A stretch of DNA of 64,000 nt. Origin: an uncultured Lachnospiraceae bacterium (lineage in GTDB: Bacteria > Bacillota > Clostridia > Lachnospirales > Lachnospiraceae). The notes below the pieces were generated by a model that saw only the letters and a list, made by a program, of their open reading frames with translations, was not told where the DNA came from and did not search any database. Below are positions 8,401 through 16,943 of the stretch, piece after piece. Numbering within the stretch: the stretch's first letter is position 1; every line of letters starts with the position of its first letter. The stretch spans positions 62,001 through 126,000 of the forward strand of contig ONAD01000003.1 of assembly GCA_900315735.1 (NCBI GenBank). Direction: 5' to 3'. Made by a program: the position numbers and the translations under genes.

Positions 8401-9627
8401 ATGAGACCGGTAGAATTACTGATTCCAGCCAGCAGTCTGGAAGTATTAAAAATTGCAGTCATTTATGGAGCGGATGCCGTATATATCGGCGGAGAAGTAT
8501 TTGGACTTCGTGCGAAGGCAAAAAACTTTTCCATGGAGGATATGGAAGAGGGCATCCAGTTTGCCCATGAGCATGGTGTAAAAGTTTATGTAACAGCAAA
8601 TATACTGGCTCACAATGGGGATTTGGAAGGTGTAAGAGAGTACTTTACCCAGTTAAAGGAAATCAAGCCGGATGCCCTGATTATTTCCGACCCGGGTATT
8701 TATACCATTGCAAAAGAAATCTGCCCGGAAATCGAGCGTCATATCAGTACCCAGGCCAATAATACCAACTACGGAACCTATCAGTTCTGGTGGAACCAGG
8801 GCGCAAAGCGTGTGGTAACAGCAAGAGAGCTTTCTTTAAATGAGATTGCTGAGATTCGCAAAAATATTCCGGATGAAATGGAAATAGAGACATTTGTGCA
8901 TGGAGCAATGTGTATTTCCTATTCCGGAAGATGTCTTTTAAGTAATTATTTTACCGGAAGAGATGCCAACCAGGGAGCCTGCACTCATCCGTGCCGCTGG
9001 AAATATGCAGTGGTAGAGGAAAAACGTCCGGGAGAGTATCTGCCGGTTTATGAAAATGAACGTGGTACCTATATTTTTAACTCCAAGGATTTGTGCATGA
9101 TTGAGCACATCCCGGAGCTGATTGAGGCAGGTATTGATTCCTTTAAGATTGAAGGACGTATGAAGACTGCTCTTTACGTGGCTACTGTAGCACGTACTTA
9201 CCGGAAGGCCATTGATGATTATCTTAGCTCAACGGAGAAATATAAGGAGAATATGGACTGGTATTTAGAGCAGATTTCCAACTGCACCTATCGTCAGTTT
9301 ACTACCGGATTCTTCTTTGGAAAGCCTTCGGAAGAGAGCCAGATTTATGATAATAACACTTATATCAAAGAATATACCTACCTTGGAATTGTGGGAGACT
9401 GCAACGAAGAGGGATTGTATCGGATAGAACAGAGAAATAAATTCTCCGTAGGAGAACAGATTGAAGTCATGAAACCGGATGGAAGAAATATTCTGGTTAC
9501 CGTAAAACGGATTGTGGACGAAGATGGAAATGAAATGGAATCAGCACCACATCCAAAACAGGTGCTTTACATTGATTTAGGACAGGAACTGGAGATGTAT
9601 GATATTTTACGCAGACAGGAGGAATGA
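8401..9627 (+). CDS. trhP: Peptidase U32 family protein, likely tRNA hydroxylation protein TrhP
   Basis: 408 aa. The U32 signature lies around residues 165-200: ETFVHGAMCISYSGRCLLS, then GACTHPCRWKY. KIEGRMKTALYVA, another family block, follows at about 250. TrhP is needed for prephenate-dependent hydroxylation of U34 in tRNA, which provides the substrate for TrmR, encoded just upstream. Bacillus has two adjacent copies (yrrN and yrrO); only one is present here. The old peptidase label rests on a few collagenase reports and does not fit this context. Confidence 0.88.
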   Translation: MRPVELLIPASSLEVLKIAVIYGADAVYIGGEVFGLRAKAKNFSMEDMEEGIQFAHEHGVKVYVTANILAHNGDLEGVREYFTQLKEIKPDALIISDPGIYTIAKEICPEIERHISTQANNTNYGTYQFWWNQGAKRVVTARELSLNEIAEIRKNIPDEMEIETFVHGAMCISYSGRCLLSNYFTGRDANQGACTHPCRWKYAVVEEKRPGEYLPVYENERGTYIFNSKDLCMIEHIPELIEAGIDSFKIEGRMKTALYVATVARTYRKAIDDYLSSTEKYKENMDWYLEQISNCTYRQFTTGFFFGKPSEESQIYDNNTYIKEYTYLGIVGDCNEEGLYRIEQRNKFSVGEQIEVMKPDGRNILVTVKRIVDEDGNEMESAPHPKQVLYIDLGQELEMYDILRRQEE

Positions 9628-9630
9628 CCT

Positions 9631-10683
9631 ATGGAAGAAAAGTATGTTGTTTATGTCGGAACGTATACCCATGAGAACAGTGTAGGAATCCATTTATACG
9701 ATTTGGATGCAAAGAGCGGAGAAATGAAGGAACGGAAAGTGGTTCCAATCAATAATCCTTCCGATTTGCTGGTATCGAAAGATGGCAGATTCTTGTATTC
9801 CATCGCAGATGAAGGCGTGGAAGCATTTCACATTCTGCCGGACGGAGACCTTGAGCCAATGAACAAGCAGTGGATTGGCGGTATGCGTGGCTGTTATGTG
9901 GAAGTGGACAGTAAGAACCGTTATCTTTTCGTAGGCGGTCATCATGATGGCAGAGTGACCATGATGAAGCTGGAAAAAGACGGCAGCATCGGAGAAATTG
10001 CAGATGGCATCTTCCATAAGGGAATGGGACGAACCATTGCAGAGCGAAGCTCCAAGCCTCATGTAGACTGCGTGAAGCTGACACCGGACGAGAAGTTCTT
10101 ATGTGCAGTGGATAATGGATTAGATCATGTGAAGATTTACCGGATTGACTATGAGAAGGGCAAGATGAAGCTTGCGGATATCATCCGTTGCCCGCTGGAA
10201 TCTGCACCGCATATGATTCGTTTCAGCCGTGATGGAAGATTTGCTTATATTCTCTATGAACTGTTGAATCAGATAGAGGTATTTTCCTATACATTGGAAA
10301 ATGACCAGCCGCATTTCGAGAAGGTTCAGACGATTACAACGACCACACCGAAGGAAGCTGATGTCTGTGCTGCATCCGGTCTGGAAGTGACAATGGATGG
10401 CAAATATTTATTCTGCAGTAATGCAGGCGCGAACTCTGTATCGATTTATGAAATTGACAAAGAGAGCGGATGCCTTACCATGATGTGTAATTCAAAAATC
10501 AGTGGTGATTATCCGAAAATGATTGGTATCTGTCCGGACAGAATGCATTTCATGAGTCTTAATAATGAGACCAATGAGATTACCATGTTTAAGGTAGATT
10601 ATGAAAAGAAGTACATTCTGATGGAAGAGAAGCCGATTCCTGTAGATAAACCGAATTGTATCTACATTCATAAACTAAGTTAG
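9631..10683 (+). CDS. Lactonase-family beta-propeller protein (6-phosphogluconolactonase-like)
   Basis: 350-aa seven-bladed propeller of the PF10282 type. It starts with YVVYVGTYTHENSVGIHLYDLD and carries repeated blade segments (NPSDLLVSKDGRFLYS, RFSRDGRFAYILYE, GLEVTMDGKYLFCSN). The AGGAGG site lies inside the end of the upstream gene, so translation is coupled. Family members include E. coli Pgl, which opens 6-phosphogluconolactone, but many homologs have no tested substrate. No signal peptide is seen, so it is cytoplasmic. Its place after tRNA-modification genes gives no functional hint. Confidence 0.8.
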   Translation: MEEKYVVYVGTYTHENSVGIHLYDLDAKSGEMKERKVVPINNPSDLLVSKDGRFLYSIADEGVEAFHILPDGDLEPMNKQWIGGMRGCYVEVDSKNRYLFVGGHHDGRVTMMKLEKDGSIGEIADGIFHKGMGRTIAERSSKPHVDCVKLTPDEKFLCAVDNGLDHVKIYRIDYEKGKMKLADIIRCPLESAPHMIRFSRDGRFAYILYELLNQIEVFSYTLENDQPHFEKVQTITTTTPKEADVCAASGLEVTMDGKYLFCSNAGANSVSIYEIDKESGCLTMMCNSKISGDYPKMIGICPDRMHFMSLNNETNEITMFKVDYEKKYILMEEKPIPVDKPNCIYIHKLS

Positions 10684-10737
10684 AAGCGAACTGCGGGAAA
10701 CATGCTTTAACCAGGCATTTTCTTGGTATTCATGTAA

Positions 10738-10784
10738 AAAGATGTCGTTTGTTAAAAAAATAACAGACGACATCTTTCTTTTTT
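10738..10784 (+). terminator. Rho-independent terminator after the lactonase gene
   Basis: Stem AAAGATGTCGT/ACGACATCTTT with inner GTTA/TAAC pairing, an A-rich loop and a T-run (10775-10784). It closes the long transcription unit that begins at ireB. Confidence 0.85.
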
Positions 10785-10803
10785 GGAGAAACTATGATAG
10801 AAT

Positions 10804-10872
10804 AGCACGGTTGAAGTCTACCGGTCCGGAGGCTATCAATGGAAGTGCTTAGCCGCAAAGCCTTAAAATGCG
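10804..10872 (+). promoter_or_regulatory. Structured 5' leader of the ECF S-component gene (class unknown)
   Basis: Two adjacent hairpins lie between a likely -10 (TATGAT 10793-10798 or TAGAAT) and the ribosome binding site. The first pairs AGCAC with GTGCT (10804-10808/10845-10849), TTGA with TCAA and AGTCT with AGGCT around a GC-rich loop. The second pairs CCGCA with TGCGG (10853-10857/10868-10872). I compared it from memory with the THF, TPP, cobalamin, c-di-GMP and SAM riboswitch consensus features and found no convincing match. It may be an uncharacterised metabolite-responsive leader. Confidence 0.4.
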
Positions 10873-10909
10873 GAGAAAACATAAAAATTTAAGAAAAGAG
10901 GAAGAGACT

Positions 10910-11755
10910 ATGAGTGAAAAAAACGTAGCTTTTACCAGGGACAGAAGCATCCCGAAATCTTATGAGCTGGTTCTGACAGCTTTATTTACTGCCATTATTG
11001 TCGTAATGGCATTTACCCCGTTAGGATTTATTCCTTTAGTAGTAATTAATGCAACGATTATCCATATACCGGTTATTTTAGGTGCAATTTTCTGTGGACC
11101 GAAAAAGGGTGCCTTTTTAGGATTTGTATTTGGATTAACCAGTTTTATTAAAAATACATTGATGCCAACTTCCATGTCTGCATTTGTATTTTCACCGATA
11201 TTGGCAAGCAGCATTGATGGCGCAGCCGGAGTAGTGAAGAGCACCATTATCTGTTTTGTGCCGCGAATTTTAGTTGGTATCATCCCGTATTTTGTATATC
11301 GCGGAATTGTAAAATTAACCACATCCAGTCATGCGAAGGCAGCAAAAGCAATCAGCAATCTTGTAATCAGTGCACTTTTACTGGTAGGCATTCATGCATT
11401 TTTTGCAAAAATGCTGACAACAGATTCTAAGGAAATGATTGGCTGGATAGCAGGTGCAGCGGCAGCAGTAATCTATTTTACGGTAGTAGAACTGACCGGA
11501 AGAAAGAAGGATGGCAGATTCTTAGGTTATGTCTATGCCGGCGTAACCGGAGCATTGACCAACACACTTCTTGTAATGCCGATGATTTATATTTTCTATA
11601 AAGAGGCATATGCCAATGCATTGAGCATTGAGCCGGGCGCAGTTATGGGCGTAATTCTTGGTGTTATCAGTTTTAATGGAATTATAGAGGCAATTGTAGC
11701 AGCCGTTCTGGTAGCCGCAATTGGAATGGTATTGAATAAAGTACACAGGAGGTAA
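10910..11755 (+). CDS. ECF transporter S component, possibly for pantothenate
   Basis: 281-aa integral membrane protein with about 6-8 hydrophobic segments. It is the substrate-binding (S) subunit of an energy-coupling factor importer: the N-terminal ALFTAIIVVMAF segment and the GAIFCGPKKGAFLGFVFGL block are typical of S components. ATG 10910 is chosen for its GAGGA site; an upstream in-frame ATG at 10868 lies inside the leader hairpin. The next gene, coaBC, belongs to coenzyme A synthesis, which points to pantothenate or a related vitamin. That substrate call is inference from neighbourhood. The shared ATPase and T subunits are not in this window. Confidence 0.75.
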   Translation: MSEKNVAFTRDRSIPKSYELVLTALFTAIIVVMAFTPLGFIPLVVINATIIHIPVILGAIFCGPKKGAFLGFVFGLTSFIKNTLMPTSMSAFVFSPILASSIDGAAGVVKSTIICFVPRILVGIIPYFVYRGIVKLTTSSHAKAAKAISNLVISALLLVGIHAFFAKMLTTDSKEMIGWIAGAAAAVIYFTVVELTGRKKDGRFLGYVYAGVTGALTNTLLVMPMIYIFYKEAYANALSIEPGAVMGVILGVISFNGIIEAIVAAVLVAAIGMVLNKVHRR

Positions 11756-11760
11756 TTCAT

Positions 11761-12954
11761 ATGTTAAAGGGCAGGAATATATTACTGGCAGTGACAGGCA
11801 GCATTGCAGCATATAAGGCGGCTTCACTTGCCAGTATGCTGGTAAAGCAGCATGCGGATGTTCATGTAATTATGACGAAAAATGCAGAGCAGTTTATATC
11901 ACCGGTTACCTTTGAGACGCTGACCGGAAATAAGGTGATTGACGATACCTTTGACCGTAACAGCGGATATCATGTGGCACATATTGCCATGGCACAGGAA
12001 GCAGATGTGGTGATGATTGCTCCGGCATCTGCAAATGTCATTGCAAAGCTGGCACATGGAATTGCAGATGATATGCTGACATCGACCATGTTAGCCTGTG
12101 AGGCTCCGATATATCTTGCCCCGGCAATGAATACACATATGTTTGATAATCCGGCAACACAGGATAATCTTAAGAAGCTAAGAGACTATGGTTATCATAT
12201 CATTGAGCCATCCTCAGGCTATCTTGCCTGTGGCGATACCGGAAAAGGAAAACTTCCGGAACCGGAAGAACTGTTAGAATATATTCTGCAGGAAACTGCC
12301 TGTGAGAAAGACCTGGCAGGAAAGAAGGTTCTCATCACAGCAGGAGCTACCCAGGAAGCAATTGACCCGGTACGTTATGTGACCAATCATTCTACCGGAA
12401 AAATGGGATATGCCCTGGCAAAGAATGCGGCAAGAAGAGGGGCAGAGGTAACACTGGTCACCGGACCGACCAGCCTTGAAAAGCCGTTCTTTGTAAATAC
12501 AATTCCGGTTGTTACGGCAGAAGATATGTATCAGGCTGTCACAGATGCATTTGCAGAACAAGACATTGTAGTCATGGCTGCAGCAGTGGCAGATTACCGC
12601 TCAAAGACCGTTGCGGATGAGAAAATAAAAAAAGCCGATGGCGGACTGGCACTGGAAATGGAACGCACGAAAGATATTTTAGGAACAGTTTCTATGCAGA
12701 AAGAAAAACAGTTTCTGTGCGGATTTTCCATGGAGACACAGCATCTGAAAGAAAATTCCAAAGCCAAGTTAGAAAAGAAAAAGCTTGATATGATTGTTGC
12801 CAATAATCTGAAAGTCAAAGGAGCCGGATTTGGTACCGATACCAATGTGGTAACCCTGATTACGGCGGCAGAAGAAAAAGAGCTGCCGATTATGTCAAAG
12901 GATGAAGTGGCAGCAGCTATCTTTGATGAGATTTTAAGTAAAATGCAGGCATAA
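11761..12954 (+). CDS. coaBC: Bifunctional phosphopantothenoylcysteine decarboxylase / phosphopantothenate-cysteine ligase
   Basis: 397-aa fusion for two steps of coenzyme A synthesis. The CoaC flavoprotein half begins ILLAVTGSIAAYKAASLASM and contains APAMNTHMFDNPATQ, with the active-site PXMNXXMW-type motif, and a substrate-flap cysteine in YLACGDTGKGKL. The CoaB ligase half starts at about residue 185 (KKVLITAGATQEAIDPVRYVTNHSTGKMG) and includes AAVADYR. Start ATG follows AGGAGG 5 bp after the ECF gene stop, so the two are co-transcribed and co-translated. Confidence 0.96.
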   Translation: MLKGRNILLAVTGSIAAYKAASLASMLVKQHADVHVIMTKNAEQFISPVTFETLTGNKVIDDTFDRNSGYHVAHIAMAQEADVVMIAPASANVIAKLAHGIADDMLTSTMLACEAPIYLAPAMNTHMFDNPATQDNLKKLRDYGYHIIEPSSGYLACGDTGKGKLPEPEELLEYILQETACEKDLAGKKVLITAGATQEAIDPVRYVTNHSTGKMGYALAKNAARRGAEVTLVTGPTSLEKPFFVNTIPVVTAEDMYQAVTDAFAEQDIVVMAAAVADYRSKTVADEKIKKADGGLALEMERTKDILGTVSMQKEKQFLCGFSMETQHLKENSKAKLEKKKLDMIVANNLKVKGAGFGTDTNVVTLITAAEEKELPIMSKDEVAAAIFDEILSKMQA

Positions 12955-12960
12955 TAAAAT

Positions 12961-13019
12961 AATCCCTGTCAGCGGGCAGGTCACCTGATTGTGTGACTTG
13001 TAACTGACAGGGATTTTTT
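12961..13019. terminator. Terminator between coaBC and aroC
   Basis: AATCCCTGTCAG at 12961-12972 pairs with CTGACAGGGATT, followed by a T-run (13014-13019). Inside is a second short stem around GTCAC/GTGAC. The A-rich stretch upstream lets it serve the convergent minus-strand gene as well. Confidence 0.85.
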
Positions 13020-13041
13020 ACAGTTTCATGCTTCTCAAAGT

Positions 13042-14145
13042 TTATTTCTGGTAGAAGTTTTTGATGCCATCCATCCGGGCACTCATGTTAGAAAGCATGG
13101 CATCTAAAATAGTAATTGCAGCCATGGATTCGACAACCACAACAGCTCTTGGAACGATAATTGGATCGTGACGTCCCTTGATATTGATTTCGATTTCCTC
13201 ACCATTTTTATTTACGGTCTTCTGGGTAGCGGCAACAGAAGGAGTCGGTTTGATGGCAGCACGGAATACAATCGGTGAGCCATCGCTCATGCCGCCTAAG
13301 ATACCGCCGGCATGGTTGGTTTCTTTTGTGACAGAACCGTTTTCATCCGTTACAAAGGCATCGTTGTTGGTAAGTCCGGTAGCTGCAGCAGCTGCAAATC
13401 CATCACCGATTTCAAAGCCCTTTACAGCGCCAATGGAGAAAATTGCTTTGGCTAAATTTGCATCGATTTTTTCAAATACCGGGTCACCGATTCCGGCAGG
13501 AACACCGGTAATAACACATTCGATAATACCGCCGGCAGAATTCTGCATAGCTTTGCATTCTTCCAGATAAGAAGCAGCTTTTATAGCGGCATCTGCATCC
13601 GGCATATAAAGTGGATTCTTAGTAATTTCTGCAGCATCAAATCTGGCTTCATCAATGGCAACTGGACCGATGCTCTTACTGTAGGTGAGAATCTCAATGC
13701 CAAGTTCTTTTAAAATCTTTGCGGCAACCGCACCGGCAGCCACACGACCGATGGTCTCGCGGCCGGAAGAACGTCCGCCACCACGGTAATCCCGGAAACC
13801 ATATTTGGCATCAAAGGTAAAGTCAGCATGTCCCGGACGATAGTAGGAAGCAATCTCACTGTAGTCTTTGGAATGCTGGTTTTCATTTACCACAATCAGT
13901 GAGATTGGAGTTCCGGTAGTTCTGCCTTCAAAGACACCGGAAAGAATATGTACTGCATCATCTTCCTTTCGCGGGGTAGAGAAAGCAGATTGTCCCGGTT
14001 TACGCCGGTTTAAATAGGTCTGTATATCTTCTTCACAAAGGGAAAGTCCGGCAGGACAGCCGTCAATTACGACACCGATTCCTGTTCCGTGTGATTCTCC
14101 CCAGGTTGTAATTTTAAAGTTAGTTCCAATAGTTGAGCCTGCCAT
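13042..14145 (-). CDS. aroC: Chorismate synthase
   Basis: Last step of the shikimate pathway: FMN-dependent conversion of EPSP to chorismate. 367 aa from the ATG at 14145, which has AGGAGG 5 nt upstream; the frame is open further but lacks a better site. Signatures: GTNFKITTWGESHG at the N terminus, GRSSGRETIGRVAAGA near residue 120, and RHDPIIVPRAVVVVESMAA at the C-terminal end. It stands alone on the minus strand; other shikimate genes are not seen, although trpE, which uses chorismate, begins at the far end of the window. Confidence 0.97.
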   Translation of the reverse strand: MAGSTIGTNFKITTWGESHGTGIGVVIDGCPAGLSLCEEDIQTYLNRRKPGQSAFSTPRKEDDAVHILSGVFEGRTTGTPISLIVVNENQHSKDYSEIASYYRPGHADFTFDAKYGFRDYRGGGRSSGRETIGRVAAGAVAAKILKELGIEILTYSKSIGPVAIDEARFDAAEITKNPLYMPDADAAIKAASYLEECKAMQNSAGGIIECVITGVPAGIGDPVFEKIDANLAKAIFSIGAVKGFEIGDGFAAAAATGLTNNDAFVTDENGSVTKETNHAGGILGGMSDGSPIVFRAAIKPTPSVAATQKTVNKNGEEIEINIKGRHDPIIVPRAVVVVESMAAITILDAMLSNMSARMDGIKNFYQK

Positions 14146-14222
14146 AGCATCCTCCTGATTCATTTTCGTAAAAAAGTCAGCTTCTATTATAGAAGATTTT
14201 TCAGATACTGGCAATCCCACAG

Positions 14223-14251
14223 TTGCAAAAAGTGCGAAAACAAGGTATGCT
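14223..14251 (+). promoter_or_regulatory. Sigma-A promoter of tgt
   Basis: TTGCAA (14223-14228), 17-bp spacer, TATGCT (14246-14251), about 35 bp before the tgt start. Confidence 0.65.
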
Positions 14252-14290
14252 AGGATAGTATTTGTAAAAATAACAGAAACAGGAGATTAT

Positions 14291-15442
14291 ATGTACGAAT
14301 TATTAAAACAGGATGGAAGAGCAAAGAGGGGCATTTTTCATACCGTACATGGTGATATACAGACCCCGGTATTTATGAATGTAGGAACTGTCGCTGCCAT
14401 AAAGGGAGCTGTTTCTACCGAAGATTTAGAGCAGATTAAGACACAGGTGGAATTATCCAATACTTATCATCTGCATGTACGTCCGGGAGATAAATTAATC
14501 AAAGAGCTGGGCGGACTGCACAAGTTTATGGTATGGGACAAACCAATCCTTACCGATTCCGGCGGATTTCAGGTATTTTCACTGGCAGGACTCCGCAAAA
14601 TCAAAGAGGAAGGAGTCTATTTCCATTCCCACATTGATGGAGCGAAAATCTTCATGGGACCGGAAGAAAGTATGCAGATACAGTCCAATCTGGCATCCAC
14701 CATTGCCATGGCATTTGATGAATGTGCACCGGCACTGGCTGACCGTGGATATGTAGAGGCATCTGTAGCCAGAACAACCCGCTGGCTGGCACGCTGTAAA
14801 GCAGAAATGACAAGACTGAATGGGTTGGAAGATACCATTAATAAAAATCAGATGCTGTTTGGAATTAACCAGGGAGCCATTTATCCGGATATCCGGATTG
14901 ACCATGCAAAGCGAATCAGTGAATTGGATTTAGATGGCTATGCAGTAGGTGGACTTGCAGTAGGAGAGACCCACGAAGAAATGTATGATATCTTAGACCA
15001 GACCGTTCCATATCTGCCACTTGAGAAACCGACCTATCTTATGGGTGTGGGAACTCCGGCAAATATTTTAGAGGCAGTAGACCGTGGTGTGGATTTCTTT
15101 GACTGTGTATATCCGACCCGTAATGGTCGTCATGGACATCTTTATACCAATCAGGGAAAGATTAATCTTTTCAATAAGAAATATGAAAAGGATATGCGTC
15201 CAATCGAAGAAGGCTGTCAGTGTCCGACCTGCCGCCGTTACAGCAGAGCATATGTCCGCCATTTATTAAAGGCAAAGGAAATGCTTGGTATGCGCCTTTG
15301 CGTATTGCACAATCTGTATTTCTACAACACCATGATGGAAGAAATCAGAGACGCCATCGATGCCGGCAGCTACAAGTCATACAAAGAGGAAAAACTCTAT
15401 GGTATGAACCAGATAAACCGGGAAAAAGAGGCGCAAATCTAA
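14291..15442 (+). CDS. tgt: tRNA-guanine transglycosylase
   Basis: Exchanges G34 for the queuine precursor preQ1 in tRNAs with GUN anticodons. 383 aa. Motifs: the nucleophile-side block ILTDSGGFQVFSLAGLRKI (about residues 88-106), the second catalytic aspartate in GVDFFDCVYPTRNGRHG (about 265-281), and the zinc site CQCPTCRRYSRAYVRHL near residue 315. Start ATG follows AGGAG. It has its own promoter and is followed by yajC, the common Firmicutes order. Confidence 0.97.
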   Translation: MYELLKQDGRAKRGIFHTVHGDIQTPVFMNVGTVAAIKGAVSTEDLEQIKTQVELSNTYHLHVRPGDKLIKELGGLHKFMVWDKPILTDSGGFQVFSLAGLRKIKEEGVYFHSHIDGAKIFMGPEESMQIQSNLASTIAMAFDECAPALADRGYVEASVARTTRWLARCKAEMTRLNGLEDTINKNQMLFGINQGAIYPDIRIDHAKRISELDLDGYAVGGLAVGETHEEMYDILDQTVPYLPLEKPTYLMGVGTPANILEAVDRGVDFFDCVYPTRNGRHGHLYTNQGKINLFNKKYEKDMRPIEEGCQCPTCRRYSRAYVRHLLKAKEMLGMRLCVLHNLYFYNTMMEEIRDAIDAGSYKSYKEEKLYGMNQINREKEAQI

Positions 15443-15469
15443 AAAAAGAATGAAATATCGGGAAAATAC

Positions 15470-15498
15470 TTGTGAAACGCAGTCTTTTTGTGTACAAT
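15470..15498 (+). promoter_or_regulatory. Sigma-A promoter of yajC
   Basis: TTGTGA (15470-15475), 17-bp spacer, TACAAT (15493-15498), about 40 bp before the yajC start; it gives yajC transcription independent of tgt. Confidence 0.65.
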
Positions 15499-15538
15499 GT
15501 TTTTCATGAACTTAAGTTGTAATTCAGGAGGAAAAGAA

Positions 15539-15874
15539 ATGTCTATTTTAGCATCACAGCAGGCACAGGCCTGGGGAAGCATTATTATGTGGGTAGTAAT
15601 TATGGTTGTATTCGTATACTTCTTCATGATTCGTCCACAGAAGAAAGAAGCAAAGAAGAAAGAACAGATGATGTCAGAGTTAGCAGTAGGTGATACCGTA
15701 CTGACAACCAGCGGTTTCTACGGAATCGTAATTGACGTATCTGAAGATGATACTGTTATTGTTGAGTTTGGCAGCAACAGAAACTGCCGTATCCCAATGC
15801 AGAAAGCAGCAATTGCAGCAATCGAGAAACCGGAAGAAGCAGTAGAAGCAAAAGAAACCAAAGAGAAGAAATAA
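15539..15874 (+). CDS. yajC: Preprotein translocase subunit YajC
   Basis: 111-aa accessory subunit of the Sec machinery. A single membrane helix at about residues 13-30 (IIMWVVIMVVFVYFFMI) is followed by the signature RPQKKEAKKKEQM and the conserved MSELAVGDTVLTTSGFYG beta domain. The C-terminal tail is low-complexity and charged. ATG 15539 is chosen because AGGAGG lies 9 nt upstream; the open frame extends further without a site. Confidence 0.95.
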   Translation: MSILASQQAQAWGSIIMWVVIMVVFVYFFMIRPQKKEAKKKEQMMSELAVGDTVLTTSGFYGIVIDVSEDDTVIVEFGSNRNCRIPMQKAAIAAIEKPEEAVEAKETKEKK

Positions 15875-15888
15875 GATAAGACCTTAGA

Positions 15889-15931
15889 AAATCCGTGGAG
15901 TGTGCGAGATGTACAAACCACGGATTTTTTT
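15889..15931 (+). terminator. Rho-independent terminator after yajC
   Basis: AATCCGTGG at 15889-15897 pairs with CCACGGATT at 15918-15926, followed by a T-run. Confidence 0.85.
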
Positions 15932-15952
15932 GAAAAGAGGGAGTAAGGTTAT

Positions 15953-16171
15953 ATGAGAATATTCAAGAAAAAATCCACGCCATTGCCCTATGATAAAATG
16001 AACAAGAAGCCTGTTATTAAAGCCAGCATCTGCAATGGAGAACAGGTGGCGGGCTTTAAAGATATCCATACAGGAAAAATAGAGGAAATAATGCTGATAA
16101 AAAATGAGGCAGACCTTGATACTTTCCGGAAAACGTATGGAATTGAAGGAAAAATAGAAAAAGAATATTAA
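15953..16171 (+). CDS. Small conserved protein of unknown function (72 aa)
   Basis: Short cytoplasmic protein: a basic N terminus (MRIFKKKSTPLPYDK), a central KASICNGEQVAGFKDIHTGK with one cysteine, and a C-terminal DTFRKTYGIEGKIEKEY. I recall close relatives across Lachnospiraceae, some carrying the label aspartate dehydrogenase; 72 aa is far too short for that enzyme, so I do not adopt it. A good ribosome site (GGGAG) precedes ATG 15953. It lies between the yajC terminator and a PAS-domain gene. Confidence 0.7.
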   Translation: MRIFKKKSTPLPYDKMNKKPVIKASICNGEQVAGFKDIHTGKIEEIMLIKNEADLDTFRKTYGIEGKIEKEY

Positions 16172-16215
16172 GCCCAAAACAGAAATTCAAGAACCGAGAG
16201 AAAAGGAGCATAACC

Positions 16216-16599
16216 ATGCAGACAGACATTAACGCAGCATATTTTAAAAGCATCATTGACCAGGACCGTTGTTCTGTTGTGATATGTAATTTAAAGCACG
16301 AAATCATTTATATGAATCCGACTGCAGTAAAAAGCTATGAGAAATGGGGCGGTGAAAGCCTTGTTGGAAGAAGTCTTTTAAACTGCCATAATGAAGAATC
16401 GCAAAAACGCATCCAGCAGGTAATCGATTGGTTCGCAGCAGATGAAAGCCACAATCTCATCTATACATCCCATAATGAGAAGCAGAATAAGGATGTGTAT
16501 ATGGTAGCACTAAGAGATGTCGAGGGAAAGCTGATTGGCTATTATGAGAAGCATGAATTCAGAAATGCGGAAACCATGGAAAAATATGATTTGTGGTAA
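16216..16599 (+). CDS. Stand-alone PAS domain protein
   Basis: 127 aa consisting of one PAS fold: FKSIIDQDRCSVVICNLKHEIIYMNPTAV is the typical first strand-turn-strand, VGRSLLNCHNEES the helical middle, and the closing strands carry VYMVALRDVEGKLIGYYEKHEF. No output domain is attached. Proteins of this type are common in Clostridia and their ligand (heme, flavin or fatty acid have been proposed for PAS domains in general) is unknown. Start ATG follows AAAAGGAG. Confidence 0.8.
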   Translation: MQTDINAAYFKSIIDQDRCSVVICNLKHEIIYMNPTAVKSYEKWGGESLVGRSLLNCHNEESQKRIQQVIDWFAADESHNLIYTSHNEKQNKDVYMVALRDVEGKLIGYYEKHEFRNAETMEKYDLW

Positions 16600-16638
16600 A
16601 ATGGAATATAGGAAAATGAGATAGTTTCATATCATAAA

Positions 16639-16672
16639 TAGAGCGGTACATCGACAAAGGTGTATCGCTCTA
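16639..16672. terminator. Bidirectional hairpin between PAS gene and HTH remnant
   Basis: TAGAGCG (16639-16645) pairs with CGCTCTA (16666-16672). On the minus strand it overlaps the stop codon of the small HTH gene. Confidence 0.6.
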
Positions 16673-16831
16673 TTTAAATTCAATAATATCATTTGGAGTA
16701 CAGCCTATAATGGTGCAGAGCTTTTCTAAGGTGAGTACAGTAATATTTTTGTTGTGTTTTAATCCATCCAGAGTTTTATTATCAATGCCCATCTTTAGAA
16801 GCTGGTATTGGGATATCTTTTTGGACTTCAT
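16670..16831 (-). CDS. Small Cro/CI-type helix-turn-helix protein, possibly N-terminally decayed
   Basis: 53 codons from ATG 16831: MKSKKISQYQLLKMGIDNKT, then a second helical part with TVLTLEKLCTIIGCTPNDII. This is the XRE fold seen in many short Clostridia regulators. In relatives I remember, about ten more residues of the type MISYxPLWNT stand in front. Here the same frame continues upstream as ISYAPLWNT, but the expected start codon reads ATT (about 16856-16861) behind an AAAGGA site. Either the shorter ATG is used, or a rare ATT start, or the gene is damaged. Confidence 0.6.
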   Translation of the reverse strand: MKSKKISQYQLLKMGIDNKTLDGLKHNKNITVLTLEKLCTIIGCTPNDIIEFK

Positions 16832-16923
16832 AGTATTCCACAAGGGAGCATAGCTAATAATGGCATATCATTCCTTTCTGTCTGGCATCAATTTGATTAT
16901 AGAAAAGTATTGTGAAAATCGAC

Positions 16924-16943
16924 ATTGTGGAGATTTCCACAAT
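16924..16943. promoter_or_regulatory. Inverted repeat, candidate operator
   Basis: ATTGTGGA, 4-bp spacer GATT, TCCACAAT: a perfect 8-bp palindrome between the divergent HTH gene and the coiled-coil membrane protein. It could be the binding site of the HTH regulator. Confidence 0.45.

Noticed and set aside
8401-9627. Secreted collagenase-like peptidase role for the U32 protein
   Set aside because: No signal peptide, and the operon with trmR fits the tRNA hydroxylation protein TrhP much better.
10804-10872. THF, cobalamin or c-di-GMP riboswitch before the ECF gene
   Set aside because: GCAAAGCC recalls part of the c-di-GMP-I consensus and the context recalls THF switches, but the remaining conserved parts of each class are missing.
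15953-16171. Aspartate dehydrogenase annotation for the 72-aa protein
   Set aside because: Far too short and without a Rossmann motif; only a remembered database label supports it.
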